This document shows, in pieces, positions 1 through 14,184 of a stretch of DNA of 64,000 nucleotides (within the stretch, counting starts at the first letter, position 1; each line of letters starts with the position of its first letter). The position numbers and the translations under genes were made by a program. The notes beneath the pieces were generated by a model. It was not told the origin of the DNA, ran no database searches, and worked only from the letters and a program-made list of their open reading frames with translations. The DNA is taken from NCBI GenBank assembly GCA_034766995.1, contig CM068320.1, forward strand, positions 20,408,312 through 20,472,311, read 5' to 3'. The stretch comes from Acanthacorydalis orientalis (Eukaryota; Arthropoda; Insecta; Megaloptera; Corydalidae).

Positions 1-102
1 ATAAATTACAAATAATAGAATGAAATAAAATTGAAATGAAAGTAATTTTAAGTGTTTTTACTATATTTATCATTTTTAAATGTCTCTCTAATAAATGACA
101 TT

Positions 103-165
<63 letters not shown>

Positions 166-2110
166 TAGTTTAGAAAAATTATCAATTTTTTTTCAAAAAA
201 ATTGATTTCTTTAATATGTTGTAACAGATATATCTAACAATATTAAATATTTTTTTAATAGAAGACTTTTTAAAAATAAATTTTGAGTGAAAAATTAATA
301 CAAAGGTTTAATTAAAATATTTTACCGATACATAATTTATTTCTTTAATTAAACCTAGTCTAACTAGATTATTTTATTAATATTAAATAACATGATATGT
401 CTTCGAGACTCGTATGAGAAAATTCCATTATTCATAAAAAAAAAATATTAATTTAATAAATGACACGTTTATTATTTACTATATCATTTTAAATATGAAA
501 ACCCAAACAAGAAGTATAAAGATAATAATAATAGTGGAGTCAAGTTTTAATACATGAAATACAAATTGGAAATATTAGTATATGATACTCAGTTCTTAAG
601 AGAAATTAACTATCTGCAGTAAAATTATCATCTGAAATGTCGTTTTTTGCACATTTTTATTGATAAGATCCTAAATTTTTCTAAATGTTGGAAATTTAAC
701 TTGAGCTGTACGCATAGATCATAGTTGTCAAATAATGGAATAATAAAACCAATCTGTTTTTTGATATGCATGAACGAAAAACTGTATTGCCGAAGAGTTG
801 GTTTCCACATTTCATAAAATCAGTTAAACATGTGTTTCATATTATAGCATATATCAGCAATCTTATGAGTGAGCTGTTAGTTTTTATTTCTGTCTAAAAC
901 TGTGAGTAGCTAGTGAATCTGTATATTTTACCAGATCAATGACAAGTAATGAAAATTTAACTCCAGAAGGATTGATATGTTGGATATTGGATAATATCAT
1001 TGTATTGATATGAAATAAATACTTGACTACAAACAAGAAATATCCTTTTTCAATAATGTGTCTTAAAAATATTGAGATATTGAGTAATTGACATTCCTTT
1101 CTCGTATAAAGGTATGTAGAAAATCATATATTTACAATAAATATATTATCATTCTTATAGAAAATATATATTTCTCATAAAAAATACATATAAAAAAGAA
1201 TAGGTCTTATAGAAAATATATTTTTTTAAGTACAAATATGATTTAAACACGTTAGAATAAAAACATTTTTTACTATCATCTTATTTCAAACCCATAGTAA
1301 GACATTTTTTGTTAATAAAAATTCCAATATCAATTTTCGTATCAGAAAATTTATTTTTCTTTCAGCTACCTGTGATAAATTAATTCATCTAGAACAATTT
1401 AGCCTAAAATTAATATTTTCATAAACATTCACTGCTGAAAATAAAAAATTATTCTAAATCAGTTCTCAATAAAAAATTTACTCATTTTATTATATAAATA
1501 AAAGAAGTCTATTCCTATTACTTATTATATGCTTTTTTAATAATCATAATCACATACTCTTTCTCTCTCTCTCACACACACAAACATATATATATATATA
1601 TATATATATATTCGTAAATTAAAATTTATTCCATTTACTTTTTCCATTTACAACTAGTCACAGCAGATATTTTCCCCTCAATAATACATTAAAACAGATT
1701 AAAATAATTGTATATTTTTTAAATTACAACATTATTGAAATAATTAAATAAACAAAATTGAATTAAAATCTATACCCTTTTATTGATATTTTAAATCAAT
1801 GTCAATTTTATTCAATTCACTTATATCTTATTACTTTGATAGATACTTTTTTGTAGTAATATACGTTGTAATTTCCTAAATTAAATATTCTTTTTTTATG
1901 TACATATCAATGAGAAATGTAAATAAAACGATTATTTTATCTTTTTTCGATAAGTGTTTCCGTATTTTTATCAGTTATGTTTTAACTAAAAAAATATATC
2001 GATTTGTGTGAAAAAAAGTAATATATATTGTATAATCATTAATTATTTCAACTGGAATTCAATATTATTGAACTTATTTTTAAAATATGTTTGTTAATAT
2101 GTTAATTATT

Positions 2111-2158
<48 letters not shown>

Positions 2159-3883
2159 AAATAATCTAATTTACAATTACATACTAAAGAAGCAATATAC
2201 TGATATTTTAAAAATTGAAAAAACAACAAATGCCATCACTGAAAATCTAAATGAAAATAGAAATAATAGAGATAATAAAAATATGTATGATTTTTCAAAC
2301 ATTCATTCCATTTCAATTTTTTAATTACTTTATTTTCATTTAATTAATTTTAACTTAATTTTATTATTTAGTAAAGAATAAAAACGATTTCCATTTATCA
2401 AAAACATTAATATATATATATATATATATTTAGGGAGGGGCATATATGCATTTTTAATAAGGTGTATATTAAAAAAATATCGACTTTTTATTTTTTCAGT
2501 CATTATATTGTGAATAATTTTTAAAAAAGTGATAAGTAAAATTATAAATATAAAGTAAAAAGTTATTAATCAAGTGGTTTGAATTGGATTAATTTGTTAC
2601 TACATATACATTTTCAGGCTAAGTATTTAATATTTAACTTTTAATTGTTTATAAAGTTTATATTATTACAGTAGAAAAATATTAAATAAAATGTGTATAT
2701 TTTATAACAGTTAGAAATTATATTTTTTATTTCTGTACTTTAAAATAAAATAAAATAACATTAATTCTAACGTAATAATAAAATATTGTTATCATGTATT
2801 TACAAGTTTTTAAATGTTTATAACTACAATGAAAAATATATACTCATTTAATCAAACTTGTATTTAAATAGAAACTCGTCAAATCGACTCCTACTTTTTT
2901 TTAATCAAAATGTCATGTTAAATATACCCACACTACTCACACGCATTTTGACACTTTGTTTACCACTACATACAGGCTATATGGAGACAATATAATAAAA
3001 TATTTAATTTGTCTCTTTTCAGAAATTTAGAACATATGCATGATATTGCATTAACACAAATGTCAAGAAATAAAATCCATTTGAATGAATGTTGCATATT
3101 ACAGAATAGAATTGTCAGTTTATGTGGGTTCTGAAATAAAAATATGTTTTCATTAACACAAAAAAATTGAATAAGTTCCAGCTTGAATTGGTAATATTTA
3201 GAATTACATACAACTTTAATTATTTTACCATAATAATAAACAAGTAAAACTGCTAAATCTAGGATTTGGTTCAGTTTTTCAAAATACCATATTTATTATT
3301 TTTGTGTATTATACATAATATGAAAAGAATTATTTGGAGTTTTAATTTCACTTAATAATTATATAAAAGAGCCGTTCGACAAGTTTTAACATATTAATTG
3401 TGTTCTAAAATATATTAATCGTATTGTATATATTAGAAGTATATTATAACTATTGTTATATTAAAATAAAATTATTTTCCTAATAAAATGTAATTTAAGA
3501 CCTTCTAACTCTCACAAAGGCATTGAAAATATATCCCATGTACTACTAAGTTGCATTTGTAGCTTACATTTTTATTTTTACATCAAAAATTACATTTTTT
3601 AGCAGTAAGTTTTTTTGAATACATCTTTTTATGAGATATTTTCGAAAAACTAAAAGAAGAATAGAAAAGGAATGAATTAAATGCCAGTATTTCATAGTTC
3701 TTTACTTAATTACTATATTTTCAATGAAAAAAACTAAAAAAAACATTTAAAGATGTGATAATTATACAATAAAATAAAACGAATAATATGTTGAACTATT
3801 GTATAAATCCATAGAAGCATTACTATAGAAATATTTAAATATAAAATACTAAAAAATGGCAATATTTAACGATATAATCCCTT
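1..3883. other. AT-rich intergenic DNA
   Basis: No gene recognised. It holds (TA)n tracts at 112-160, 1586-1611, 2114-2154 and 2409-2429, the second preceded by short CT and CA runs. A 60-codon minus-strand frame (628-810) has no recognisable feature. Confidence 0.7.
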
Positions 3884-4190
3884 ATGAATCCTTATTTTAT
3901 AACACAAAATGTCGTCAATAATCGTAACATCGTATCAAAACTGCATTCCCTTGACCGTAAAACACTTCAAAAAGACCGGTCTAATGTACACGAATTGAAT
4001 CAAAATACATATAATAATTCTAATGAATTCTTTACAAATCGCCACACTGGTGGCAATCCCAAGTCTTTTTCTCAGGCCCCATTTTCATTGCGATGTATAG
4101 AAAAGGTTGAGCCCACTATTACGCGCAATGTGGATCTAAATCATGGATTGAAGCACATATACAAATATGAATGAATATATACACACACAT

Positions 4191-4240
<50 letters not shown>

Positions 4241-4450
4241 ATATGTATGTTTAATATATGAACGATAGCATGAGTAAGCTTGATATAAATGTTGTTTTTG
4301 CGTCTCAACAGCAGTCAAAAACCGGATGCTGCAGGGCCATTCAGTTCCGGTCCATGATTCAAGGCAGGTCTTCTCTATTTATACTTGTGACTGAACTTCT
4401 TACAGTGGTTAAATACAGTGGCGGTGTTCTTAATTACTTGATTTTATATT
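3884..4450. promoter_or_regulatory. GC-richer island, function unknown
   Basis: Two GC-richer patches (about 3900-4165 and 4260-4420) are separated by a (TA)n tract at 4198-4236. The first holds a 96-codon plus-strand frame with no recognised domain and no splice context. The second includes a T/C-rich run ending CTTACAG at about 4402, which resembles a splice acceptor but leads into no clear exon. I treat it as a candidate regulatory element or relic repeat. Confidence 0.25.
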
Positions 4451-4555
4451 ATTTTATTTCACTGAAAATAAATATCAGTACTTGTATGTTTCGATAATTA
4501 TTCAATGTTTTCCAATAAAATTAAAATGACATTTCCACATGAAAAATTAAAACTC

Positions 4556-4589
<34 letters not shown>

Positions 4590-4695
4590 CTATTTAATTA
4601 TAAGATATTATCCTATCGATAATTAATAAAAACGATAAATTTAAATCAAAAGGTATGTAGACCTATGAATCTTAAATTAACAAGTTTTCTTTCTG

Positions 4696-4756
<61 letters not shown>

Positions 4757-5774
4757 TTACATATTATATTAGTATTTTCTCTAAATTTTAAAATAGATTT
4801 TAAATAACAAACATTAAAGTTTTCAACGCTTGCAAATTAGAAAACCAGATTCGAGGCACATATTATAAGTCTTGCTAAGTTTTTTTACATGTAAAATATT
4901 TGTTCACATAATTCTCTTATATAATATTTTTTGAATTTCTTAGTATATTCATTTTATATCATTAAAAAGTAAGTAATAGCTATGTTCGTTAAATAATTAA
5001 AATTAATAATAAGCACCACACTAATTATATACAATTTTGATTAAAATATATTAAAAAATGTTTATTTAGGATTTTCAATTTTACTCAAAATTCTGATTAG
5101 AAACCCTATTGACAATTACTTAGTAGAAACAAATAAACTCATTTGTACTGAAGTCAACTAAAAAAATAAATATAGTAAAGAATCAATAATATTTTAATAA
5201 AGTATTTTTAAATTAATATATTTTATATTGACTAATGTACATAAATAAATATATATATATATATATATATATGCTAGTAATTATGACAGTGGACTAAGTC
5301 ATATATTTTTCTTATTGAGATATTTGAACCTTCTCGTTTGTGTATTTTTCCTTTTTATGTGACGGATACTCGCATAAGTTGGAAACAATCAAATTTTTTC
5401 GTTTATTTCCGGCCGTCCTTTTTTATGCGACAAATCTAAAATCTGAAAATCTGCACTATCATCTAAAGTTATTTTATAAACAATCTGATAAGAGGCATCT
5501 TTTAGAAATCTTTTCCATTGTAATTTCGACTAATAAACTGATTCTCCCTTAATGTTTTTCCTTCACTTTGTAATTGATTTCTGTAGAGATTTTGTTTTCT
5601 AATAGCAATATAATTGTTCGTTTGAAAACTTTAAGTAAGTCATTAAATGGTACATTTTTTAATTTTGTATCTAAATTCTACTAAATTATTAAAATATAAA
5701 TAATTATAAAATAAAATAATTCAGAAAATTATTTTTTTTCATTTTTTTATTTAATCCATTGTCATAATCATCGA

Positions 5775-5830
<56 letters not shown>

Positions 5831-5880
5831 TAATTACATGTGTATAATTAAAATTTATTTATATATTTGTAGGATTAAAA
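4451..5880. other. AT-rich intergenic DNA with (TA)n tracts
   Basis: Holds (TA)n at 4559-4586, 4698-4753, 5251-5271 and 5778-5824. No gene recognised; a 70-codon plus-strand frame at 5340-5552 looks random. Confidence 0.6.
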
Positions 5881-5907
5881 AAGCGATTTAATCAAATTAA
5901 ATCGCTT
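5881..5907. repeat. Perfect 12-bp-stem hairpin
   Basis: AAGCGATTTAAT and its exact reverse complement are separated by three bases (CAA). It sits just upstream of the 5.9-kb island. Confidence 0.7.
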
Positions 5908-5919
5908 ATAAAAACTCCC

Positions 5920-6180
5920 CATTATATATTGAAAATCCTACCATCGTCTCAACCATATGCAAAGTGCCCCTCACTGTACTCACAACAGACTATATGGTCA
6001 TACAATCGCCTGCGGCTGCCAGCCTGCCTGCCAGTTAGATTCAAACAGGTTGTGTTATGTATCTATAGTACATGCATGAGTGTCTCCACATCAGCCATTA
6101 TAAATGAACGCAATTGCAAAATACACATACGATGTGGTTTTGTAATAAAATTTAATGTTACTATTTTTATATGACAATCA
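5920..6180. promoter_or_regulatory. Candidate distal enhancer island
   Basis: A GC-richer non-repetitive block about 8 kb upstream of the gene. It contains ATATGCAAAG, close to a POU/octamer site, and AAACAGGTTG, a CAGGT core of the Snail/ZEB type. There is no protein-like frame of note. Regulatory function is inferred. Confidence 0.3.
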
Positions 6181-6400
6181 GGTATCTACCGACACTATTA
6201 AACGAAAGGATTAGGATAATAAAATGTCGTTGAAATGTCACCTGAATAGGGTTTGTGTTCATTTCCAATACATTAATGTTTGTATTTCAAGTAAATGTTC
6301 TTTAGTTTATCCAATATTCAGATTAACATTAACAATGGATGATATATGACTTTTCGATATGTTAGTAAGGTGCTGATCGGTTTTCTATTAACGACTACCG

Positions 6401-8289
6401 ATAAAGTAATAGATTTGTATTTTTTTTAAAAATAAACTATATAAAAGATGACACACACACACATATATATATATATATAGTGATTTACAAGTAATTAGTT
6501 TGTCTTTTTAAATATAAAAATATGTTTTATTACTTATCAAGAATAAATCTATCATAATTCAAAAATTATAGCTTTATAAACAGCTATATATTTTCAATCA
6601 ATGTTAAAAAATAAACGTTTTTCTGTCTTAGATGAGTTTTCATATCCCATAAATCTCATTTTTTTTCTTTAATCAAAGAGTTCAATAATTGATTATTAAT
6701 CATTGTGATTATTGTTCATGTGTACTTCTATGGTGATTCTATCATATTCAGAGCACTAAGGTACAGAAAAAATTAAAAATATATCTCTATCCATACATCA
6801 AATTCTTGGTAAAATAAAAATTCATTTAACTAAAAGGGCAAAAAGTATAACCGAAATGATTTACAGTAAAAAATGTAATTTATTGTACGAAATAATTAAT
6901 ATTTTAAATTTTTGAACGAACTTATTTTCATTTTTTTTATATATTTATAGTTTATCAGATATGCCAATTGTTCTTTGTGGATACAGTATATCAATGTCAA
7001 TTTTAAATGACATTATTTTTGTATTTAATGTATTTTGATTAAAACTTTATACTTTTATATTGATAGATTACAACAGGAAATAGAATGAGTTTAGACAAAT
7101 TAAATTTGTGTATAGATATTTACTGAAAATTACGACTTAATACTTAATTATGTACATATTTTTTCTCAAAATATCATCAAGTGTCATTATATCGAAGTAA
7201 CAGACAGAGATAAATAAACATTTCTAACTTATTACAATATATATATATATATATATACAAAAACATAAGAGAGCCTAATGAATCACAGAATTAAAGAAAA
7301 GAAAGAAAAATCACACAGAAAGTGTATTGGAAATATATGAAAAATAAAGGCATTGACAAAATATAGTACGAACACTGTGACTAAATTTACTTTCATAACT
7401 GAATTTCTTTTTCCTTCAGAGACTATAAAGATTTTTTCTATTCAAAAATATTTAATAAATAAATATTGATCATTTTTTATTGTTACTTATGTACAATATC
7501 GATACCATTATCCTTAGAAGGTCGAAGTATAGAAACATCAGATGTTATATCTTGGTATTATGAGAAAGAAGACAATCACCGAAATGCGCATAAACAACAA
7601 GCAAAAATAATCAATAATTATTTATTAAACATTATTGAGCAGAAAAGTCCTTGTTTACACATCAAAAAAAGGAATTATTTGTGAAAAGCATAGAATTTTC
7701 AAATTGGAAAAGATTATGAAATGTTTTATTCAGCAAAGGGTCATCAAAACTTTATATAATTTATTATATATATATATAATCATGGAAGAGGCCTTTATCC
7801 AGCAGTGAATTGATAGAGGCTGCTTCTATATATATATATGTTATAAAAAGGGATACAATAATATTAAAATATTAAAGTTTTATTGAATACGCTCTCTATT
7901 TGTATAATTATTGTGATATATTACCGTTTATTAAGAAAGTAATGACATCTTTAATAGATGTTTATTAAATTGCGACTTTTCTAGAATTGTAAAATGAATT
8001 AAAAATGAGAATATATAAATAAGTTCACATCCGTTAAAAAAATGACAATTTTTAATACATTACAGGTAACATTCTTCAACCTTATATTGATTACTGGAAT
8101 TTTTAGAATTTAGGTCTCAATATAAAACATATATTTTAATAGAGATTATTTTTACTACTCAGTCTTAAAAGTTTTTTTTTGATGAAAATATACAATAATT
8201 GTTATATATAATTTTATAATAATAATGACATATGTACTTCTTGGCAATAATGTCATCAGTTAAAGGGAAAGAATCTTTTAAACACACAA
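6401..8289. other. Intergenic DNA with old repeat relics
   Basis: Contains two copies of an unnamed interspersed motif (about 6690-6770 and 7470-7525), (TA)n at 6464-6479, 7237-7256, 7763-7778 and 7827-7839, and a LINE-tail relic near 7780. No gene seen. Confidence 0.5.
7779..7825 (+). mobile_element. RTE-like LINE 3'-tail relic
   Basis: CATGGAAGAGGCCTTTATCC followed by AGCAGTG resembles the conserved 3' end of RTE-type LINEs in insects (family knowledge from memory). Only the tail is left and (TA)n tracts flank it. A second copy lies in the opposite orientation near 43.5 kb. Confidence 0.45.
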
Positions 8290-8473
8290 TTATACACAAA
8301 AAACACTCATACATACATACATACACATAAACACACATACATGCATACACGCATACACACATACACACTTACATATATACATACATACATACACACATAT
8401 GCATATATACACATACACATATTCATGCACACATACATACATACACACACACACATATACGCCCACACACACT

Positions 8474-8559
<86 letters not shown>
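8284..8559. repeat. Compound TACA/CA microsatellite plus an 84-bp (TA)n tract
   Basis: About 190 bases of mixed TACA, CACA and TATACA units run into uninterrupted (TA)n from 8476 to 8559. The repeat gives open frames on both strands that encode only His/Thr/Tyr or Val/Cys/Met repeats; none is a gene. Confidence 0.9.
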
Positions 8560-8562
<3 letters not shown>

Positions 8563-8689
8563 ATATCAATAGATATTAACATCTGTTTCAATTCTGTTTG
8601 CTTGTCAAATGTATAAATCACGATCAAAAACAACAAAAGTAAAAACTGTACTCTATGTTTCTTATCTAAAAATATATATTATATATTTT

Positions 8690-9330
8690 TACTTTCCTTA
8701 TACAAACAAGAGCACAAAAACGCAAATAGCAAAGAGGCACGGGACAAATTTAGAGCAGATGCGTAGAGATCAACAACAAACATAGAAAATCTGCACATGC
8801 TTTCGTTTCGGGGATGTTGTGTGTATATATAGTAACACCTCAGTCTCTTTTTACTAAATACACTATACGATAAGTTCGTCCTTTTTCAAAATATCTCCAC
8901 TCGTTAACGTTTCCACGCATGCCATCAAAACTACATGCTCGTAACGCACCTCTCTCCATAACAATAATTACGATTCTTCAATTTTACTTTAGGTTCCAAT
9001 CGACCAATGCAATATTCTCATTCGGAACATTTAAAAAAATGTTCAGTAATTAACGAAAACATACACGGTCGACATGAAAATACAATGTGTAGGCACGCGT
9101 CCCTTTCGAACAGCTGTGAGTTTGCTGTGATGAAATGCAACCCTCTATAGAAATATCACCCCTTGGTTGCTTGTAAGGGTGGGTCTATATATGCCCATAT
9201 GAGCGACCGTTATACACCATGTTTATCGACGCGGGCACAAGGGGGTATCTACCCATAGTGCACCGACTACCGAACGACGAGAATACACATGTGGATCTTT
9301 TGCGACATTCGAAAATTGGTACTTGATTTA
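8690..9330. promoter_or_regulatory. Candidate distal enhancer island, the largest upstream block
   Basis: About 640 bases of mixed, GC-richer, non-repetitive sequence 4.6 kb upstream of the promoter. It includes CAGCTG (about 9110), CACATGTG (about 9287), an 8-bp inverted repeat (GAACATTT/AAATGTTC, 9025-9044) and a GTGGGTCTATATATGCCCAT run near 9180. No coding frame of note. By position and composition this is the strongest upstream enhancer candidate. Confidence 0.4.
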
Positions 9331-10712
9331 AATATAGCGTACAGTATCAGGTATGGATCAGTACGTGACCACGAATAAATAAATATCTTAAATAAAAAAT
9401 ATCAGTTATATAAATGTATATTTTATTAACTTTCAACTAAAGATTCCTTACCTTTTTATTTACTAAGTTGTTAAATATAAATAATCTGAAGTACATTAAT
9501 TATTCTAGTAATTGTTATATTAAAAAAAATGATTTAAATTTAATGCGCACATACATTATTATTACTTCATTCTACAACTATTAATACTCACAACGAAATT
9601 AATTCTTGCAGATTAAAATATATTGAAGATATTAAAATGTATGTCATACCGTTAGTTATATTTATTAATCGTTTATTGAAATCAAAGACATTACTTAAGA
9701 TAATATGTAATGTGTTATTCACAATGTGATTCGACAATTGAATCGAGATTCAAACAATAAAGTTGTATTCATTTTTGAAGGAACTTGTGTATAAAAAGGT
9801 GAAATATATCAGAGGTTTTGAATACTGTTTGACAGATGTACATCTTAAGAAAGTGTTGGTAGTAGAACAATCATTTTCTATTTAAAATTAATTCATTTAT
9901 TTAAGATAAAAAATAATAATTTTTAATTTTATTATTTAGCAAGTGAAGGAATAATTTTGAATAAAATATATCAGTATTCGATCGACCCATTCAAAAAATT
10001 ATTATATTTCTCAAAATTGGACGATGACATACAACACAATGAACACAGTATAAAAGCTGTATATGTATATGGAACATGTATATGTATACATTATCTTAAA
10101 ATAGTATTTTACTGCTGAAAACAGTATGGATAAGTTATATTGATGAACAAAATATATATTTACAACCGTTGTAACGTTAGGAGTCATTTTATTCTAAATT
10201 AGTTGAAGTACTCCAGCTGTTTAAGAAATAATTAAAATTTAAAAATATGTTATAACTTGGGGATATTGTAAGAGATAGCTGAAAAGAAACAAATAAGGAA
10301 ATATTTATGAACTGAAAATGAAATCAAAAAGTTTTAATTTTTAGTAAATAAGTAGTGTTCAATAGAATAAAATTAAATCTATAGGAATAAACATGTAAAC
10401 CGTTTTAGAAAAAATATGAAAAAGACCAATATGAAGAACCTCATTCTAAGAATGTATAAACAATTTCATTCACTTAGATTTCTTGGTTTTAAAGTTAATG
10501 GAATTAAAACTAAACAGCTACATATTATGTTTAATTTAATCATCAGCTTTCATGCAAAAATCATTATCAAATGATTTTACAGACAATATAATTTCTCTTT
10601 CTATATGATAAGTGATAAGAGAATGAAAATTGTTGGTCTCTAAAACGCATTAATGGATGTAGAGAGGATTTTACGAATTACATTGAGAAAAAAGGGGTAT
10701 TTTTATTATTAG

Positions 10713-10757
<45 letters not shown>

Positions 10758-10988
10758 ATATATATGTAAATATATATAACTCTAAAATAAAAATTATAGA
10801 AGTTCGAGTAAGAGCTGGTGGTATATTCAATATATTTATTAGAAACTAAAATTGGAAATTAATAGATTGTTAGAATTATAAATTGAAGTCAGAAGACCCA
10901 AGCAATATTGTTAGAACATTGTAATGTAATATTAAAAAAATGTAATAACACTATTTTTTATACAATTTTGTACATACTTATTTATATA

Positions 10989-11054
<66 letters not shown>

Positions 11055-11526
11055 TTTATTTTTCATTATCAGTTACGTTTTTTATACAATTTACTATAAA
11101 GAGTTTAACTTTCCACAAAATAATTAATTAAAAACTCTGAAAAAAGTATCATTGATAAATTTGTTTTGAAAAATATAACAGAAATATAATAGAAATGGAA
11201 TGTTCAATATTTACACAATATGAATACCGTATAATGTGATTTTTCGTATTCATACATTGTTCATGTACAAAATCACGTATGCACATGATTTCGACATCTA
11301 GAAAACTAAAAGAAATAATATAAAATTAAAAATAACTTTCTTTTATACAATACTATTTATATATCTAGAAATTAATGAATAATAAATTAGAGAAAACGAT
11401 TGTTTTCGCTGTTAACCGACATTAGTGTTGACAGCATTTTGAAATTAAGACACTATAAATTATTTAAACCATTATAAATCAAAATATAACAAAATATTAG
11501 ACTTTCGATCAAATATTAAGATAGAC

Positions 11527-11587
<61 letters not shown>

Positions 11588-11811
11588 GATAGATAGACAG
11601 ATAGATATAGATATGTATATGTATACATTTTTTAGAAATACACACAATATATCTTTTCTTTTCCTGTTTCCAAGATCATCATATCAATCAATATTTTACC
11701 AGAAAAATAACAGTCTATTTATTTATAATTTATTAAATAAAGATGTTATTGAATTAAATGATATTTAAATGAAAAAAATACTGACACAACATTTTACACA
11801 CACATATACTT

Positions 11812-11867
<56 letters not shown>

Positions 11868-12080
11868 TTTTCAGGAATATATGTACAAAGAAATGTACAT
11901 AATAAAAATCATTTCAATACTTTAATAAATTTTTTTTTCTTCCTGTTTCCAAAATCATGTCAATTACTGTTTTACTACAAAATTAAACAGTCTTTATTTC
12001 CAATTTATTAAATAAATGTTATTGAATCAAATGTTATTTAAAAAAAATACTAATAAAAACATTTTTACATACACCCACAC

Positions 12081-12123
<43 letters not shown>

Positions 12124-12131
12124 TATATTTA

Positions 12132-12185
<54 letters not shown>

Positions 12186-12372
12186 TAGATGGATAGATAG
12201 ATTGGAAATAGAAAAGATATTTTCGCAATTTTTAAAAAAATTTACTGACTTTCAGTAATAGCTTATTTTATGAATAAATGTGTTACAACTAATTTTTGTA
12301 TTTCAGTACTAAGATAATAAATAATATAAAATTCATTAGAAAATATAATATTTTGTCAATTATAAAGAATTT

Positions 12373-12421
<49 letters not shown>

Positions 12422-13559
12422 CATAAAAAATATTTTTTAGAGACCAATTATATGAAATAAATTATTTGACAGAAATAAATATATTAATTATTAGTCTGAA
12501 TAAATTAAAGAAAACTAAAAACCAAGCTGTTTCTCGTTTTGACCTGTTTTGTTTGCGATACATGTTTATTATCTGTTATAAAATGAAATTTATATATTTA
12601 TGACGAAGAATTTTAATACTGAAAATTAATCACAAAAATAAAATTGAATCGTTTCTTACTTTAAAATCAATTTTATCTTTTAAATGTTGTGTTTATTTCG
12701 ATTTCATGAAACGACTTACTTGTGCTGTGCAATACAAATACATATTTTTTTGAATATAAAAAGATACTAGATGTACTATAAATCGCACAGTCACTGTACT
12801 ACTTTATCGTAATAATCTATTTAAGTATAGCTAAAATAATACATGGATATTACTTCATCATATACATCAAACATTTGTACTTAAATGATTATTTTCAGTA
12901 GATGTGGTCATTTCTATTTAAGCAGGTATAATTAGATCGAAATAAAAAAATGACAAGGATTTTGTACTTTATAAATGTTAAAATGCGTCGTATTTATTGA
13001 ATCAATTAATGGTATTCAGTACTTTTATTATATTTTAAAATAAATATTTTACAAACCTTGTATTAATTAATAATAAGAGAAAAGTAGAAAAATTTAGAAA
13101 ATTAAACTTTTAATTATATGTACACTCTTTTATAATAAATTACTTTCAGAATAATTTTACAATTTTGCTCGGTTGTGAAATGGAATTATATTTTTAAAAT
13201 GTGATTGAAATATAATTAATATTAATGGTAAGAATTAAATTTTACAATGAATTAATTTTACAACACTGGATAAAATAAACATTCAGCCTTAAAAATGTAT
13301 AAAATAAACTATTATTTTATTTAATCGATTATGACAATTTATTGACCAGTTTATTATAGACATAAAACAAATAATTTATTTGACTAAAGATTACACATAT
13401 CGGTACTTTAGGTCTTTTGAAAAGAAGATAATGAATAACGTGTTTTATTTCATTGTAAATATAACGATAACATATAGAATACAATTCATCAGTGATTTCA
13501 ATGATAGCATTCGTGGTATATTAGATAAATTGTATTGATTCTGCAAATGGAAATAACTG
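9331..13559. other. AT-rich intergenic DNA
   Basis: No gene recognised. It holds (TA)n at 10714-10746, 11532-11583, 11823-11864, 12083-12118, 12137-12182 and 12377-12420, a (CT)n-(TA)n compound at 10989-11050, and a diverged tandem duplication at 11632-12076. From 12421 to the promoter there are no long (TA)n tracts. Confidence 0.6.
11632..12076. repeat. Diverged tandem duplication, period about 278 bp
   Basis: The unit at about 11650-11810 (CCTGTTTCCAAGATCAT, then CAGTCTATTT, TTATTAAATAAAG and a run of A) recurs at about 11935-12076 in the same order. Each unit is followed by CA-rich and then (TA)n sequence. Similar GATAGATAG runs follow the (TA)n tracts at 11584 and 12182, so the duplication probably included the microsatellites. 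Confidence 0.6.
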
Positions 13560-13990
13560 TTAAAAATCGGAATGATTTGCGGCGAAGTGGGAAATTGTCG
13601 CACTTCGCTAGAGAGAATAAACATATTCCGATCAAACGAACCGGTAGCAGACAGTGCCCCATTCCATACATGCAGACCACTTTGCCATAGTGCACCAGAG
13701 AGACATATCCAGTGCAATACAGAGGCAGCGGTTTACACCTGTACGCCCCACCATCGGCTGGCATGAACACCGCCTAAATGCATTCCTATTGGTCGCCCGA
13801 CCTGCTGCCAACGTCTATTGGCCAGTAAGCACGTGTATTCTGAGAACATCTGCCGTCCAATGTGGTAGGGGAAAAAGGTATACATCGAAGGTATCATAGC
13901 TTCCAAGTTCAGAACACATTCGTCGTTGGGTTTGTGTGTTGTATGTTGTGGGAATTCCATGTGATTTTTGTTCGTTCGTTAGTTCGTTAA
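13560..13990 (+). promoter_or_regulatory. Probable core promoter and 5' UTR of the escargot-like gene
   Basis: About 430 bases rise sharply in GC above the AT-rich surroundings, directly upstream of the start codon. Visible motifs are two inverted CCAAT boxes (ATTGG at 13788-13792 and 13817-13821, 29 bases apart), a CACGTG E-box (13830-13835) and a forward CCAAT (13857-13861). A short TTCG/GTTCG-rich run follows at about 13970-13988. No clear TATA box or exact start site is visible, so the transcription start is inferred to lie between about 13860 and 14000. Several short open frames on both strands here look like by-products of the higher GC. Confidence 0.6.
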
Positions 13991-14184
13991 CCCATTTGTA
14001 GACTTTTTAAGTTTAATTGAACTGAGTGTTTCGTTGTAAGAGACATTTTTGTGTGTTTAGTTTTATATATACATGTATTATTATCATTGATACGTATCTG
14101 TGGACTCCGTTTGTTATAATTTGTGATTGTTGTGTAATTATTGTAATGTTGGATACTACCACTATTACAATTACCTCGTCGAAA

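Noticed and set aside
3884..4174. 96-codon plus-strand frame
   Set aside because: The text looks protein-like but has no recognised domain, splice site or neighbour, so I left it as part of an unassigned island.
8290..8636. Open frames made of Tyr/Ile or Val/Cys/Met repeats here and at many other (TA)n sites
   Set aside because: They are translations of TA, CA or TACA microsatellites, which lack stop codons; no protein is implied.
13445..13960. Overlapping frames of 64-90 codons on both strands in the promoter block
   Set aside because: They result from higher GC content; no domains, no consistent start and no splice logic.
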